Counted from the first letter of the stretch, positions 31,669 to 41,789 are shown. The stretch is 51,732 nt of DNA from JAVBOO01 sp031550435 (GCA_031550435.1 JAVBOO010000042.1:1-51732), one strand, 5' to 3'. Program-made: numbers and translations. Notes: generated by a model from the sequence alone, not told the origin.

Positions 31669-33033
31669 ATGAAGAAGATTACCGAAAGAGAGATTGCTGT
31701 TGGTATACTCTCGGAAATATTGGATAAAAAGGGCTATAATAACATAGTCCTGCGCCGTACCTTAGAGAAAAACGCGGATTTGACAAGAAGTCAGCGAGCG
31801 TTTATCACTATGACCATAAACGGCGTTATACGTAACCTGATTTATATTGACTACGTACTGAACAGCTTTTCAAAAACTCCGACGGGAAAAATGGATACTT
31901 TTATTTTGAACGACCTTCGTTCCGCGGTGTTTCAGCTTTTGTTTCTATCCGGGGCACCGGATTTTGCCGTGTGCAACGAGGCGGTCAATATGACGAAAAC
32001 AAACGGATACGCAAGGCTTTCGGGCTTTGTAAACGGGATTTTGAGAAGCATTTTGAGAAACAAGGACAATATAGCTCTGCCCGACAAAGAGAAAAACCCG
32101 GTTGAGTATCTTTCGGTTAAATACTCGTATCCCGAGTGGATGATTGACAATTTTACCGGTCTGTTCGGTATCACAGAGACCGTAAAAATGCTCGAAGCAA
32201 ACATGCTGCCTCCGAGCATATCCGTCTGCGCGAATACTCTGAAAACCACTCCGGCCTTGCTCAAGGCCGAGCTTGAGGGCGAAGGCGTAGTCGTAGGCGA
32301 GACAAGGATATTAAAGCAAATAACTACTGTGACGGGGACTTCGGATATGACGGGACTCGGCACGTTTAAAAACGGGCTTTTTCATGTTATCGACGAAAGT
32401 TCGGCGCTTGCCGTTAAAGCTCTGGACCCGACGCCCGGTTCTGTCGTCTTGGATTTGTGTTCCGCTCCGGGTGGAAAAGCAGTGTTAATGTCTCAGCTCA
32501 TGCAAAACACGGGCAAAATTACTGCCTGCGATATACACGGGCACAAGGCGGAGCTTATCAAACAGACGGCAGAAAGACTTGGCTGCGATAACATTGAAAC
32601 GGTAATAAGCGATGCGACCGTAATTAACGAGAAATATATCGGTGCGGCAGATTTTGTTCTGGTTGACGCACCGTGTTCCGGTCTCGGTCTTGTCGGAAAA
32701 AAGCCGGATATAAAATATACGAAGGCGAAAGGCGATATTGCGGCGCTTGCAAAGCTTCAGCGAGAAATACTCGAAACGGCCGCAAATTATGTTAAACCGG
32801 GCGGGGTATTGCTGTACAGCACCTGCACGCTGACTGCGGAAGAAAACCGCGGTAACGCGGAGTGGTTTTTAGAAAAATTCGGGTTTGAGAAGTGCGAATT
32901 GGATGAATTTGCGGCAGAGCATGAACTTCCCGAACAGGCCGTTGCAGGAGGTTTCATAACGATACTCCCGCACTATTTCGGCACTGACGGTTTTTTCATT
33001 TCAAAATTCAAAAAGAGGCGTGTTAATAATTAA
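31669..33033 (+). CDS. rsmB: 16S rRNA m5C967 methyltransferase
   Basis: 454 residues. An N-terminal NusB-like RNA-binding domain (about 1-140) is followed by a Rossmann methyltransferase: SAM site LDLCSAPGGKAVLMSQLM, VDAPCSGLGLVGKKPD with the PC motif cysteine, and LLYSTCTL with the catalytic cysteine. GGAG five bases upstream of the ATG. Eleven bp after the metallopeptidase gene. Confidence 0.95.
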   Translation: MKKITEREIAVGILSEILDKKGYNNIVLRRTLEKNADLTRSQRAFITMTINGVIRNLIYIDYVLNSFSKTPTGKMDTFILNDLRSAVFQLLFLSGAPDFAVCNEAVNMTKTNGYARLSGFVNGILRSILRNKDNIALPDKEKNPVEYLSVKYSYPEWMIDNFTGLFGITETVKMLEANMLPPSISVCANTLKTTPALLKAELEGEGVVVGETRILKQITTVTGTSDMTGLGTFKNGLFHVIDESSALAVKALDPTPGSVVLDLCSAPGGKAVLMSQLMQNTGKITACDIHGHKAELIKQTAERLGCDNIETVISDATVINEKYIGAADFVLVDAPCSGLGLVGKKPDIKYTKAKGDIAALAKLQREILETAANYVKPGGVLLYSTCTLTAEENRGNAEWFLEKFGFEKCELDEFAAEHELPEQAVAGGFITILPHYFGTDGFFISKFKKRRVNN

Positions 33034-33061
33034 ACATTAAACATGCCCGGAAAAGGATACC

Positions 33062-34090
33062 ATGGCTAAAGAAGACATACTGAGCATGACGGCGGACAAA
33101 CTGAAGCAAGCCGTGTTTCTGCTCGGAGAAAAAGAATTCAGGGCAAGGCAGATTTTTGAACAGTTGCACTCAAAGGGCATCACAGATTTTAACGATATGA
33201 CCGTTCTGTCCAAGGAACTCAGAGCCAAGCTTGATGAGAATTACAAGATAGCTGCCGTAAAAACAATCAAAACTTTGAAATCATCCACGGATGATACAAC
33301 AAAGTACTTGTTTGAAACACATAACGGTAATATAATTGAAAGTGTATTTATGAAATACGGGTTCGGCAACTCTGTTTGTATCTCGTCGCAGGCGGGGTGC
33401 AAAATGGGCTGCCGGTTTTGCGCGTCCGGACTGAACGGCTTAGAGCGAAACCTTTCAGCGGGAGAAATGCTCTCCCAGGTTTACGAGATAGGCAAAGACA
33501 AGGGCGAAAGGATTTCAAACGTCGTTGTGATGGGCTGCGGAGAACCGTTTGATAACTTTGATAATCTACTGGCTTTTTTGGAGATTATTAACGATAAAAA
33601 CGGTCTGAATATAGGGCACAGGCATATTACGGTTTCAACATGCGGCATAATCGAGAAAATATCGATTTTGGCGGAAATGAAACTGCAGATCAACCTAGCC
33701 GTATCCTTGCATGCTTCGAACGACGAAATACGCAAGAGTATTATGCCTGTAGCTAACAGGTATAAAATTCATGAGCTGGTTGAAGCTTGCAGAAACTATG
33801 CAAATATTACCGGACGAAGAACTACATTCGAATATGCCCTGATAAGCGGTGTTAACGACAGCGAAGCTTGCGCGAGAGAGCTTGCCGCCCTTCTTCGTGG
33901 CATGCTTGCACATGTAAATCTGATACCGGTCAACGAAATAAAAGAGCGCGACTATAAAAAAAGCGGAAAACAAACCGCCGAAAAATTCGCGGCAGAGCTT
34001 GAAAGGCGAGGTATAGCCTGCACGGTAAGGCGTGAGTTGGGAAGCGATATAAACGCCGCGTGCGGTCAGCTGAGAAACATGCAGTCATAG
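33062..34090 (+). CDS. rlmN: 23S rRNA/tRNA m2A methyltransferase (radical SAM)
   Basis: 342 residues. It methylates A2503 of 23S rRNA and A37 of some tRNAs. The radical SAM cluster motif is CKMGCRFCASG; GCGEPFDNFDN, LAVSLHAS and the C-terminal AACGQLR with the second methyl-carrying cysteine are present. GGATACC region upstream of the ATG gives a modest ribosome binding site. 28 bp after rsmB. Confidence 0.97.
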   Translation: MAKEDILSMTADKLKQAVFLLGEKEFRARQIFEQLHSKGITDFNDMTVLSKELRAKLDENYKIAAVKTIKTLKSSTDDTTKYLFETHNGNIIESVFMKYGFGNSVCISSQAGCKMGCRFCASGLNGLERNLSAGEMLSQVYEIGKDKGERISNVVVMGCGEPFDNFDNLLAFLEIINDKNGLNIGHRHITVSTCGIIEKISILAEMKLQINLAVSLHASNDEIRKSIMPVANRYKIHELVEACRNYANITGRRTTFEYALISGVNDSEACARELAALLRGMLAHVNLIPVNEIKERDYKKSGKQTAEKFAAELERRGIACTVRRELGSDINAACGQLRNMQS

Positions 34091-34202
34091 TGTTGTCGGC
34101 ATTGTTTAAGTACGTTTTCGGCTTAAACGGCTATAAAGCTGCAATTCACTTAATTAGACTTATTTGACAAAACCGGCCGGGTATAAAATTAAGGGGTGCT
34201 TT

Positions 34203-34940
34203 ATGTATTACGGAGTTGGGAGAACTAATCTTGGACTTGTCAGACAAAAGAATGAGGACAGTTTTTTTGTTTCTAACGAGCAAATAGGATGTTTTCGTTC
34301 GTTATACATTGTTGCCGACGGCATAGGCGGAAGCCGTGCCGGGGAGGTGGCAAGTTCCGGGGCGGTTTCATTCTTCAGGGAATATATACAGGAAAATGTA
34401 AATCTTGCGCCGGAAGAGGCGCTAAGGAATGCAGCCGTTTATGCCAACACCTGTGTTTATAATATGTCTGAAAGCTCGCCGGAGTATAGGGATATGGGAA
34501 CAACGCTTATAGCAGCAGCCGTTTTCGGCGACGAGCTGTTATATCTGCATGTCGGCGACTCCAGAATTTACACCATCGGAAACAGGTCTGTAAAGTGTCT
34601 GACCGTTGACCATAATCTCGGCAACAAAATGCTTCAAAACGGGACGATTACGGAAGACTTGGTAAGCATACTTCCGAACAGTCTGGCAATAACAAAATGG
34701 ATAGGCTCACCGGAAAGGCCTGAGCCCGATATCGGGATAATAAAACTCGAAAAAGGGTCTTACCTGCTTATGTGCTCCGACGGATTGAGCAACATGGTGT
34801 CGGACAGGGAAATGCTGGCGATTATATCCAAGAACAAAGGGAACGACGATAAAGTCGAAGAACTCATAAAAGCCGCAAACGCGAACGGCGGCAGGGATAA
34901 TATTACCGTCATACTTATACACAACATTGGGGTGAAATAA
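34203..34940 (+). CDS. prpC: PP2C-family protein phosphatase (PrpC/Stp)
   Basis: 245 residues. It removes phosphate from Ser/Thr of proteins phosphorylated by the adjacent kinase. Metal-binding motifs: RQKNEDSF, VADGIGGSRAGEVAS, MGTTLIAA, HVGDSRIY, MCSDGLSNMVSD and GGRDNITVI. The ATG at 34203 is preceded by AAGGGGTG; the 34164 ATG is not. The stop overlaps the kinase start by one base (TAATG), so phosphatase and kinase are coupled. Confidence 0.95.
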   Translation: MYYGVGRTNLGLVRQKNEDSFFVSNEQIGCFRSLYIVADGIGGSRAGEVASSGAVSFFREYIQENVNLAPEEALRNAAVYANTCVYNMSESSPEYRDMGTTLIAAAVFGDELLYLHVGDSRIYTIGNRSVKCLTVDHNLGNKMLQNGTITEDLVSILPNSLAITKWIGSPERPEPDIGIIKLEKGSYLLMCSDGLSNMVSDREMLAIISKNKGNDDKVEELIKAANANGGRDNITVILIHNIGVK

Positions 34941-36979
34941 TGATACTGAGTACCGGACAGATCATTGCTTCTAGATATGAAATAATCGAGAAAATCGGCC
35001 AGGGCGGGATGTCGATTGTATACAAAGCAAAGGACATTAGGCTTGGCAGGTCGGTTACGTTTAAGGTGCTCAAGGAAGAGCATTTGACGGATGCGGAGTT
35101 TGTTCAGAGGTTTAAGACCGAGGCAAGCGCAATCGCCAGACTTTCACATCCTAACATTGTAAACGTATACGATGTCGGTCAAGAAGGAAGCATTAACTAT
35201 ATCGTAATGGAGTACATTAAGGGTGCCACACTTAAAGAACTTATCGAAAAAAACGCACCTTTTTCTGAAAAGGAAATATACGGTGTTTCGGTCCAGATAG
35301 CCGAAGCTTTGGCGCATGCGCACAAAAACGGAATAATCCATAGAGATATTAAACCTCAGAACATATTGGTTACAAAAAACGGCGAAATCAAGGTAATGGA
35401 TTTCGGCATTGCCAGAACGGCGAACTCCGATACTATTGCCGTCGGCGGAAGCACGATGGGCAGTGTCCACTATTTTTCTCCGGAACAGGCAAAAGGAAGC
35501 ATAGTCAGCTACCAGAGCGATTTATATTCCCTGGGAATAGTTATGTTTGAAATGGCAACGGGAAGATTGCCTTACGATTCCGACCAGGCAGTTTCGATTG
35601 CGATAATGCATATCAATGAGCCATTTCCGGATTTGACTGAGTTTAACCCCGATGTTTCGAGCTCGTTTAAAGCGATAGTCGGAAAACTTACCGAGAAAAA
35701 ACCTCAAAACAGATATCAAACAGCGGAGAAGGTCATAATCGACCTGAAACGCATGCTGATAAACTCCAGTGACAGAATAGTCTACGGAACCGAGTTCTTG
35801 ACCGATTCTTCCACGATTAAAATAACCGGTCAGGCGCACGAGAAAATCAAAGGGGCAGGCAAAAACCCTCCCGCGGAGCCGGACATTCAGCCTGACAGCG
35901 GCAGAATCGATATTGCCGGGGAAATCGAGAACGAGTTGGGCTACGAAACCGAAAAGCCCGCCTCAAAAAAACAGGAGTTGCTTTTGATAGGAGCCGCGCT
36001 TCTGACTTCGTTTGTCATAATCGCGGTTGCGCTCTATTTCCTTTGGCCTGTAATCACAAAAACACAGACAAATAAAAATAACAGCCAACAGACTGTTGCC
36101 GAGGTTCCGGGGCTTGTCGGCAAGAACTTTGACGATGCAGAAAAGCTGGCAAAAGACCTTGGGCTTGAACTTGAGGTATTGCGTGAAGAATTCAACCCGG
36201 CAGCCAAGGGCGAGATACTGGAACAGAACTACGACGTGGGCAACTACGTTAATAAGGGTATCGCAATCGGCGTTGTCGTCAGCAAAGGAACAGAGGAGTT
36301 TACAGTTCCGAGCCTGACCGATATGGATATAAACAGGGCATACGAACTTATCGGAGACAGTCTTTCCGTAAATAAAGTGTACAAATACAGCGATACTACC
36401 GCCTCGGATATTGTTATGGAGCAATCGGTAACGCAAGGAACGACAGTCAACAAAGGTTCGGAAATCACGCTTACGATTTCTCAAGGCCCGGAGATAATAT
36501 ATGTCGAAGTGCCGACTGTCGTTGGCAAAACAGAGGACGAAGCCAAGAGAATGATAACTGATGCCGGCTTGACTGTCGGGACATCGACAACGAATCAAAG
36601 TCTCAAGTACGCAAGGGGAATTGTAAGCGCCCAGTCGATTTTGGGCGGCAAAGAAGCTCCCAAGGGGTCGATAGTCAGTATAGAGGTCAGCACGGGTGCA
36701 CCTCCGACACAGTCACCGTCACCGACTCCTCAGACAACGATACCCTCAAGGTCGCATGAGATAAAAATCGATTTTCCTTTTCCGGAAAATGCGGAGACCG
36801 TTCATGTTCTGCTTTGCAAGAAAACCGCCACAGATATGGTCACGGTTGTTGATAAGATTGTAAGAAAAGAAGAGGTTCCGTTCAGCTTGAACGTTGTGGG
36901 CGAAGGTACCGTTGAGTTTGTGCTTTTTATAGACGGCGTTGAAACAGGGTCAAAAACGGTAGAATTCCCTGTCAATTAA
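34940..36979 (+). CDS. prkC: PASTA-domain Ser/Thr kinase (PrkC/Stk)
   Basis: 679 residues. The cytoplasmic kinase domain (about 11-272) has the glycine loop IGQGGMSIVYKAKD, the ATP lysine in TFKVLKEE, HRDIKPQN with the catalytic D136, MDFGIA and GSVHYFSPEQAKG. A juxtamembrane segment and a membrane helix (about 348-370) lead to three PASTA repeats (about 386-451, 452-518 and 521-590), which sense muropeptides or lipid II outside the cell. A Pro/Ser/Thr linker and an extra C-terminal beta-rich domain of about 75 residues follow. The family controls growth, cell-wall synthesis and spore germination in Firmicutes. Confidence 0.96.
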   Translation: MILSTGQIIASRYEIIEKIGQGGMSIVYKAKDIRLGRSVTFKVLKEEHLTDAEFVQRFKTEASAIARLSHPNIVNVYDVGQEGSINYIVMEYIKGATLKELIEKNAPFSEKEIYGVSVQIAEALAHAHKNGIIHRDIKPQNILVTKNGEIKVMDFGIARTANSDTIAVGGSTMGSVHYFSPEQAKGSIVSYQSDLYSLGIVMFEMATGRLPYDSDQAVSIAIMHINEPFPDLTEFNPDVSSSFKAIVGKLTEKKPQNRYQTAEKVIIDLKRMLINSSDRIVYGTEFLTDSSTIKITGQAHEKIKGAGKNPPAEPDIQPDSGRIDIAGEIENELGYETEKPASKKQELLLIGAALLTSFVIIAVALYFLWPVITKTQTNKNNSQQTVAEVPGLVGKNFDDAEKLAKDLGLELEVLREEFNPAAKGEILEQNYDVGNYVNKGIAIGVVVSKGTEEFTVPSLTDMDINRAYELIGDSLSVNKVYKYSDTTASDIVMEQSVTQGTTVNKGSEITLTISQGPEIIYVEVPTVVGKTEDEAKRMITDAGLTVGTSTTNQSLKYARGIVSAQSILGGKEAPKGSIVSIEVSTGAPPTQSPSPTPQTTIPSRSHEIKIDFPFPENAETVHVLLCKKTATDMVTVVDKIVRKEEVPFSLNVVGEGTVEFVLFIDGVETGSKTVEFPVN

Positions 36980-36996
36980 TAAAAAAGAAGGTAGAA

Positions 36997-37866
36997 ATGG
37001 TTTTCGGAAGAATAATTAAGGGTGTCGGCGGGCTTTATACCGTCGATACGGAAAACGGGACTTACGAGTGTCAGGCAAGGGGTTTGTTCAGAAGGCAAAA
37101 CCTTTCACCCTGTGTCGGAGATTTTGTGGATGTATCCGTAATTGATGAGCAAACAAAAAGCGGTTATCTCCAAAAAATTCATAAGAGAAAAAACGAGATG
37201 ATTCGTCCGAGGGTTGTCAATATAGACGTTGCCGTGATAGTGTTCGCGGTGCGCTCTCCGGATTTGAACACTGAGTTATTGGACAGATTTATAGTCCTGG
37301 TCGAAAAACAAGGGCTGGACATGATATTGTGCTTTAACAAAGCCGACCTCGTCTCAGACGGAAGCTTCGAATCGGTTTCGGAAACATACCGCAAAATCGG
37401 TTATGAGTCCGTTTTGGTTTCGGCAGCCGAAAAAGAAGGAATAAACGAGCTGGTCGAACTGCTTAACGGAAAGGTATGCGTACTCGCAGGTCCGTCCGGA
37501 GTCGGAAAGTCGAGCATCGTAAACGCGCTGTTTTCAGGCGCGGTTATGGAAACAGGCGGACTTAGCAAGATACGGCGAGGGAAACACACAACGAGGCACG
37601 CCGAGTTTTTAAGGCTCGGTAACGGCGGGTTTGTCGTTGACACGCCGGGCTTTGCGTCCTTGACGACCGACGATATAAAACCCGAAGAATTTCATCGTTA
37701 TTTTATAGAGTTCGAACGTTTTGAGCCCTATTGCAGGTTCAAAAACTGTATGCACAACGCCGAACCGGATTGCGCTGTAAAAAACGCCGTAGGAAGCGAA
37801 ATTTCGGCTAAGCGGTACGCCAGCTATTTGAAAATGCTGAAGAGAGAGGATACTGACAATGTTTGA
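36997..37866 (+). CDS. rsgA: Ribosome small-subunit GTPase RsgA
   Basis: 289 residues. An OB-fold (1-70) precedes a circularly permuted GTPase: G4 NKADLV comes before G1 AGPSGVGKSSIVN and G3 VDTPGF. A C-terminal zinc site uses the cysteines and histidine in CRFKNCMHNAEPDC. It works in late 30S maturation. AAGGTAG lies just upstream of the ATG. The stop codon overlaps the rpe start by eight bases. Confidence 0.96.
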   Translation: MVFGRIIKGVGGLYTVDTENGTYECQARGLFRRQNLSPCVGDFVDVSVIDEQTKSGYLQKIHKRKNEMIRPRVVNIDVAVIVFAVRSPDLNTELLDRFIVLVEKQGLDMILCFNKADLVSDGSFESVSETYRKIGYESVLVSAAEKEGINELVELLNGKVCVLAGPSGVGKSSIVNALFSGAVMETGGLSKIRRGKHTTRHAEFLRLGNGGFVVDTPGFASLTTDDIKPEEFHRYFIEFERFEPYCRFKNCMHNAEPDCAVKNAVGSEISAKRYASYLKMLKREDTDNV

Positions 37867-38515
37867 GATTGCACCGTCCATACTATCCGCTGATTTTTGC
37901 GGGCTCGGAGCACAGCTTGATATAATAAAGAACGCGGGAGCGCGGTATATACACATTGATGTTATGGACGGGCATTTTGTTCCGAATATATCAATAGGCA
38001 TACCGGTAGTTAAATCAATACGTGCGCATTCGGATTTGATTCTGGATGTTCACCTTATGATAGACCGTCCGGAAAAATATGTTAAACAATTCGCATCAGC
38101 AGGCTCTGATATAATCAACTTTCATATTGAAGCCTGCGAGGAGCCGAATAAACTTATCGCCGAGATAAAATCACTCGGTAAGAAAGCAGCGATAACGGTC
38201 AAGCCGGGTACGCCGGTCGAAAGTGTCTATCCATATGTATCCGAGCTCGACATGGTACTGATAATGTCTGTCGAGCCGGGCTTCGGCGGTCAAAAATTTA
38301 TGCTCTCGGCCCTCGATAAGGCAAGAAAGCTGAGAAGCTTCATCGACAAGAACAATTTGACGGTTGACATTGAAATGGACGGAGGCATTGACCTGACAAA
38401 CGTTGAAGAGGTAATAGAAAGCGGAGCAAACATAATAGTTGCCGGTTCTTCGGTTTTTGGAACGGAGAGTATCGGCTCCGCAGTGAAAGAGTTTTTGAGA
38501 ATTGGCCGGGGGTAG
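37859..38515 (+). CDS. rpe: Ribulose-phosphate 3-epimerase
   Basis: 218 residues, TIM barrel. It interconverts ribulose 5-phosphate and xylulose 5-phosphate. IAPSILSADFCGLG at the start, HIDVMDGHFVPNIS, DVHLMID, SVEPGFGGQKF and EMDGGID are the family motifs with the metal-binding His and Asp. Last gene of the cluster; thiN, which often follows, is not present and a terminator comes next. Confidence 0.96.
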   Translation: MFEIAPSILSADFCGLGAQLDIIKNAGARYIHIDVMDGHFVPNISIGIPVVKSIRAHSDLILDVHLMIDRPEKYVKQFASAGSDIINFHIEACEEPNKLIAEIKSLGKKAAITVKPGTPVESVYPYVSELDMVLIMSVEPGFGGQKFMLSALDKARKLRSFIDKNNLTVDIEMDGGIDLTNVEEVIESGANIIVAGSSVFGTESIGSAVKEFLRIGRG

Positions 38516-38597
38516 GCAGTGTCCGGATTGGTTCTTTAGGCAGCAAATACATACAAATTCCGGCTGCCCGGAATTTGGCAAGAAATACTAAAAAAGG

Positions 38598-38634
38598 AAG
38601 CCCCGTTGGTCTTGCGAGATTTACGGGCTTTTTT
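38598..38634 (+). terminator. Intrinsic terminator of the housekeeping cluster
   Basis: AAGCCCCGT pairs with ACGGGCTT (one bulged C) around a 19-base loop and is followed by a run of six T residues. A second perfect 8-bp hairpin (AATTCCGG/CCGGAATT with a four-base loop) lies just upstream at 38556-38575. Confidence 0.75.
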
Positions 38635-38679
38635 AATATATTCGGGCATATATGACCTTAGCATTTATTGTTTTTCTGC

Positions 38680-38708
38680 TTGTACTTTTATAACAAAAGG
38701 CGTATAAT
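38680..38708 (+). promoter_or_regulatory. Sigma-A-type promoter for the Big_2 protein gene
   Basis: TTGTAC at 38680-38685, a 17-base spacer and a perfect TATAAT at 38703-38708. The leader would be about 170 bases and holds a CGGAGCGG/CCGCT partial stem and a four-codon frame at 38858-38872. Confidence 0.6.
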
Positions 38709-38886
38709 GAATCCACCGGACTTTGTTATATTTTTATACATAAAACGTAATAATTCCAAAATTATCAGAGTTTTGTCGGTCTTGTCCGGAGCGGTAAAAA
38801 GAGTCCGCTTATAAAATTATAAGGAGGCTTTGGAAGTTCAGAAAGAGGACCAGAGAAATGAATATCAAATAATCAGGAGGTTAAGA

Positions 38887-41229
38887 ATGAAAACATTTAA
38901 AAAAGTAATGTCGCTTACTCTAGCTGCGGCAATGGTTTTTTCTGCGGCAACAGTCTATGCTGCGACCGAAACAGAGATTAATACAGCACCAGGCTATCCG
39001 GTTGCAACCAGATTCGACGAAATTTTCACTTCCTTCCCCGTAGGCGGAACTTCGACGGTTTACGCATGGGCTTATGACGCAGACGGAAACAGAATCGAAA
39101 CAGGAGAATACGGCGATATGGAAATCTACCACAACGGAGTAGGTTTCATGCGCTGCGATACGGACTTTAGAGGTGAGGGCTCCCATATCGGAACCTGTAC
39201 ACCGAGAAACACTACTTCGACTTCAGGTGCCGCTATTATTACGGCGAGAAACGTCCTGCCCGCGGGAGAAGACCCGAACTTAAGAAAGCTTGACTATTGT
39301 TTCGCGGTTATGACTCCCGAAGCAGTACCTGTTGCAGGTGTTAATATTCTTAAAGATGTTACATACATGATACCGGGCGGCACGGAGAGACTTTATGCAG
39401 ATATGGTTCCCCTTGCGGCCAACAATCAGGGAAAAACATGGACATCGAACAATGACAATATTGCAAAAGTTGACAGCTTTGGTTTAGTAACGGCAGTCGG
39501 AGTCGGAACTGCGGTTATTACTGTTAAATCCAACGAAGGCGGATTTATCGATACTTGTACTGTAAACGTTGTGGCTGATCCGGTACCGGTTACCCGTATA
39601 ACGGTAGATCGTGAAGTAGTATACACAGGAAACAATGATTTTTCGAGAGTCACAGCAACTATCGAACCCTATAACGCAACGAACCAAAACATTGTTTGGC
39701 TTCCCGATCCGGAAGTTCCCAGCGTGGTCGTTTTGAGAAACGGAACAGTTGTTACAAACTCCGTTATTTTCCTCGGACAGGCTGTAGATGACGGAATATT
39801 CTCTGAAGGAGCGTTTTTAAGAGCCGCATCTGCTGAGGATCTGAACATTAACGATACTTTTGAGGTTGTTGGCTCCGTATACGGGAGAACAGGCAACATA
39901 TTCTTCCAGAGTGCCGAAACAAACCTTATAAACCTGCCTGTAGGAAACAGCCGTAAGCTTATAGGCTACGGATTGACTCAGGCGTCGAACAACGGTTTTT
40001 ACTCCAGCGTGCAGTCCGGAACTTGGGTATCATCAAACCCGGAGATAGCTTCGATTGACTCTAAAGGCGTAATTACGGCTAACACAGAAGGAAAAGTTAC
40101 TCTCACCTACATGCCGTTCGGCCATACACAGAGAACTACGGCAGCCAACACAAAGGTTACCGTTGATGTTAATGTTATTCCCGCGGAACCTAATGCGATT
40201 CCCGTTGAATCTTTGAGTTTCGAAAGAGAAGCGGTATCGGTATGTACAGGAGATATGTATGCTGCTCGCCCTGTTTTCCATCCCGCAAACGCTTCCGACA
40301 AAGCTTTGGTTTGGTCGTCTAGTAACGAAAGAGTCGCTGTAGTCGGCCAGGACGGAAAAACAATGGTACGTTCGGCAGGAACAGCTGTTATAACAGCGGC
40401 AACTCCGGACGGAAGCATTAAAGCTCAGTATACGGTGACCGGTGTCAAATGGAGCGAGTATACTGCGGCAACGAGTATTAATCTTAGCGCGGGAGACAAT
40501 ACAGTCGGAGTAGGCGGATTACTTAAGATCAACGTCGAAACTACACCCACTGTCGTAACACCGGGTATTATTTGGACTTCAAGTAATCAAAGTGTTGCCA
40601 GAGTAAGTGCCGAAGGCGTTGTTTACGGCGTTTCTCAAGGAACAGTAACAATCACCGCAAGACCGTTCTATCCCGGAACTTTGACAAAAACAATCAATAT
40701 TACAGTAGGCGCTCATGTCGCGGCTACAGAACTTACACTTTCCGAGACATCGGTTGAAATGTTTACAGGCGATACAACCGCACTTCAAGCAAACCTTATG
40801 CCTGCTGAAGCAACATGCAAAGAGCTGTCGTGGTATTCCTCAAATCCGGAAGTCGCGAAAGTTGATCAGAACGGTAATGTCACAGCTATTTCGGCAGGAG
40901 AAACCAATATTATCGTAAGAAACTGCGAAGGTTTAGAAGCGGTTTGCGCGGTAAGCGTGACTGTTCGTACGGGTGCACCCACTGCGATTAAGGTTCTTAA
41001 CCCTGCTTTGGTCAATCTTCAAAAAGGCAAGAACGTTCAGATCGAGCTTGGCTTTACTCCCGTCTCTTCGGCAGGAAATACGACTGTAACATGGACTTCA
41101 AGCAACGATACAATCGCGAAAGTAAGTTCAAACGGCGTGGTTACGGGTCTTAAGGCAGGTACTGTCGTCATTACGGCAAGAACCTCCGAAGGCTTGACTG
41201 CCACGGTTGTTGTAAAGGTTACAAACTAG
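38887..41229 (+). CDS. Secreted protein with multiple bacterial Ig-like (Big_2) domains
   Basis: 780 residues. The ATG at 38887 has CAGGAGG six bases upstream; the longer frame from a TTG at 38830 would hide the signal peptide. A signal peptide (TFKKVMSLTLAAAMVFSAA) is followed by a unique region (about 27-130) and about seven Big_2-like domains, with TW(T/V)SSN..IA.V...G.VT/ITA..G.(A/V)(V/T)IT recurring. The final domain ends VKVTN, like the C-terminus of the protease at 12255. No SLH, sortase or membrane anchor was seen. Big_2 domains occur in adhesins and surface proteins; role here is not known. Confidence 0.85.
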   Translation: MKTFKKVMSLTLAAAMVFSAATVYAATETEINTAPGYPVATRFDEIFTSFPVGGTSTVYAWAYDADGNRIETGEYGDMEIYHNGVGFMRCDTDFRGEGSHIGTCTPRNTTSTSGAAIITARNVLPAGEDPNLRKLDYCFAVMTPEAVPVAGVNILKDVTYMIPGGTERLYADMVPLAANNQGKTWTSNNDNIAKVDSFGLVTAVGVGTAVITVKSNEGGFIDTCTVNVVADPVPVTRITVDREVVYTGNNDFSRVTATIEPYNATNQNIVWLPDPEVPSVVVLRNGTVVTNSVIFLGQAVDDGIFSEGAFLRAASAEDLNINDTFEVVGSVYGRTGNIFFQSAETNLINLPVGNSRKLIGYGLTQASNNGFYSSVQSGTWVSSNPEIASIDSKGVITANTEGKVTLTYMPFGHTQRTTAANTKVTVDVNVIPAEPNAIPVESLSFEREAVSVCTGDMYAARPVFHPANASDKALVWSSSNERVAVVGQDGKTMVRSAGTAVITAATPDGSIKAQYTVTGVKWSEYTAATSINLSAGDNTVGVGGLLKINVETTPTVVTPGIIWTSSNQSVARVSAEGVVYGVSQGTVTITARPFYPGTLTKTINITVGAHVAATELTLSETSVEMFTGDTTALQANLMPAEATCKELSWYSSNPEVAKVDQNGNVTAISAGETNIIVRNCEGLEAVCAVSVTVRTGAPTAIKVLNPALVNLQKGKNVQIELGFTPVSSAGNTTVTWTSSNDTIAKVSSNGVVTGLKAGTVVITARTSEGLTATVVVKVTN

Positions 41230-41263
41230 TCACGTTTATAGGCTTACACTTGACGTAAAACAG

Positions 41264-41288
41264 AAACGCCCTCGAAAGAGGGCGTTTT
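41264..41288 (+). terminator. Bidirectional intrinsic terminator
   Basis: AAACGCCCTC at 41264-41273, loop GAAA, GAGGGCGTTT at 41278-41287, then T and GA. It lies between convergent genes, and the A run on the left serves as T run for the minus strand. Confidence 0.88.
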
Positions 41289-41314
41289 GACTGCTTATCA
41301 TGTTTTGCGATTAA

Positions 41315-41701
41315 TCAGTTCTTTTTACTTATCGGTGAGGTATGCATTCTGGGACCTTCGTATTTTTTCTCTGTGAATGCTTTTGACACGTCATCGTTGA
41401 TCTCAAGTATACATTTTTCACAATACTTGCCCATTCTGATCGGGCGGCCGCATTTTTCGCAGGTTGTCGAACTTAGATGCGCAGTTGCCTCGAATCTTCC
41501 TTCTCGGACATATTTAAGCACTTTTTTTTCAGATACGCCAGTTGCCTCAACAACGTCGGCTATAATACAATCCGGATGCTCGTCAACATATTTTTTAACA
41601 AGCTTGAACTGTTCCTCTTCTTCCTTGAGGCAGTTTGCGCAAATCGGCTCGCTCATTTTCGTAAAAATCTTACCGCATCTCGGGCAGTTTGCAATATCCA
41701 T
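41315..41701 (-). CDS. YvyF-like zinc-ribbon/helix-turn-helix protein
   Basis: 128 residues. Two zinc-ribbon-like cysteine groups (CPRCGK...CANC near the start; CEKCGRPIRMGKYCEKC near 80-97) enclose a helix-turn-helix-like stretch with a predicted turn (DVVEATGVSEKKVLKYVREGRF). This is the layout of the YvyF/TIGR03826 family found near flagellar genes in Firmicutes, where it may act in regulation; no flagellar genes are in this window. GGAGGG seven bases before the ATG supports the start. It is 88 bp downstream of trpS. Confidence 0.8.
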   Translation of the reverse strand: MDIANCPRCGKIFTKMSEPICANCLKEEEEQFKLVKKYVDEHPDCIIADVVEATGVSEKKVLKYVREGRFEATAHLSSTTCEKCGRPIRMGKYCEKCILEINDDVSKAFTEKKYEGPRMHTSPISKKN

Positions 41702-41789
41702 GTAAAATCCCTCCAGGCTAAATAATTCTTATGTCGTTTAATTGTTGATGCAACAGTTAAACCATCTGCTGCACTCATCGCATCAATCC

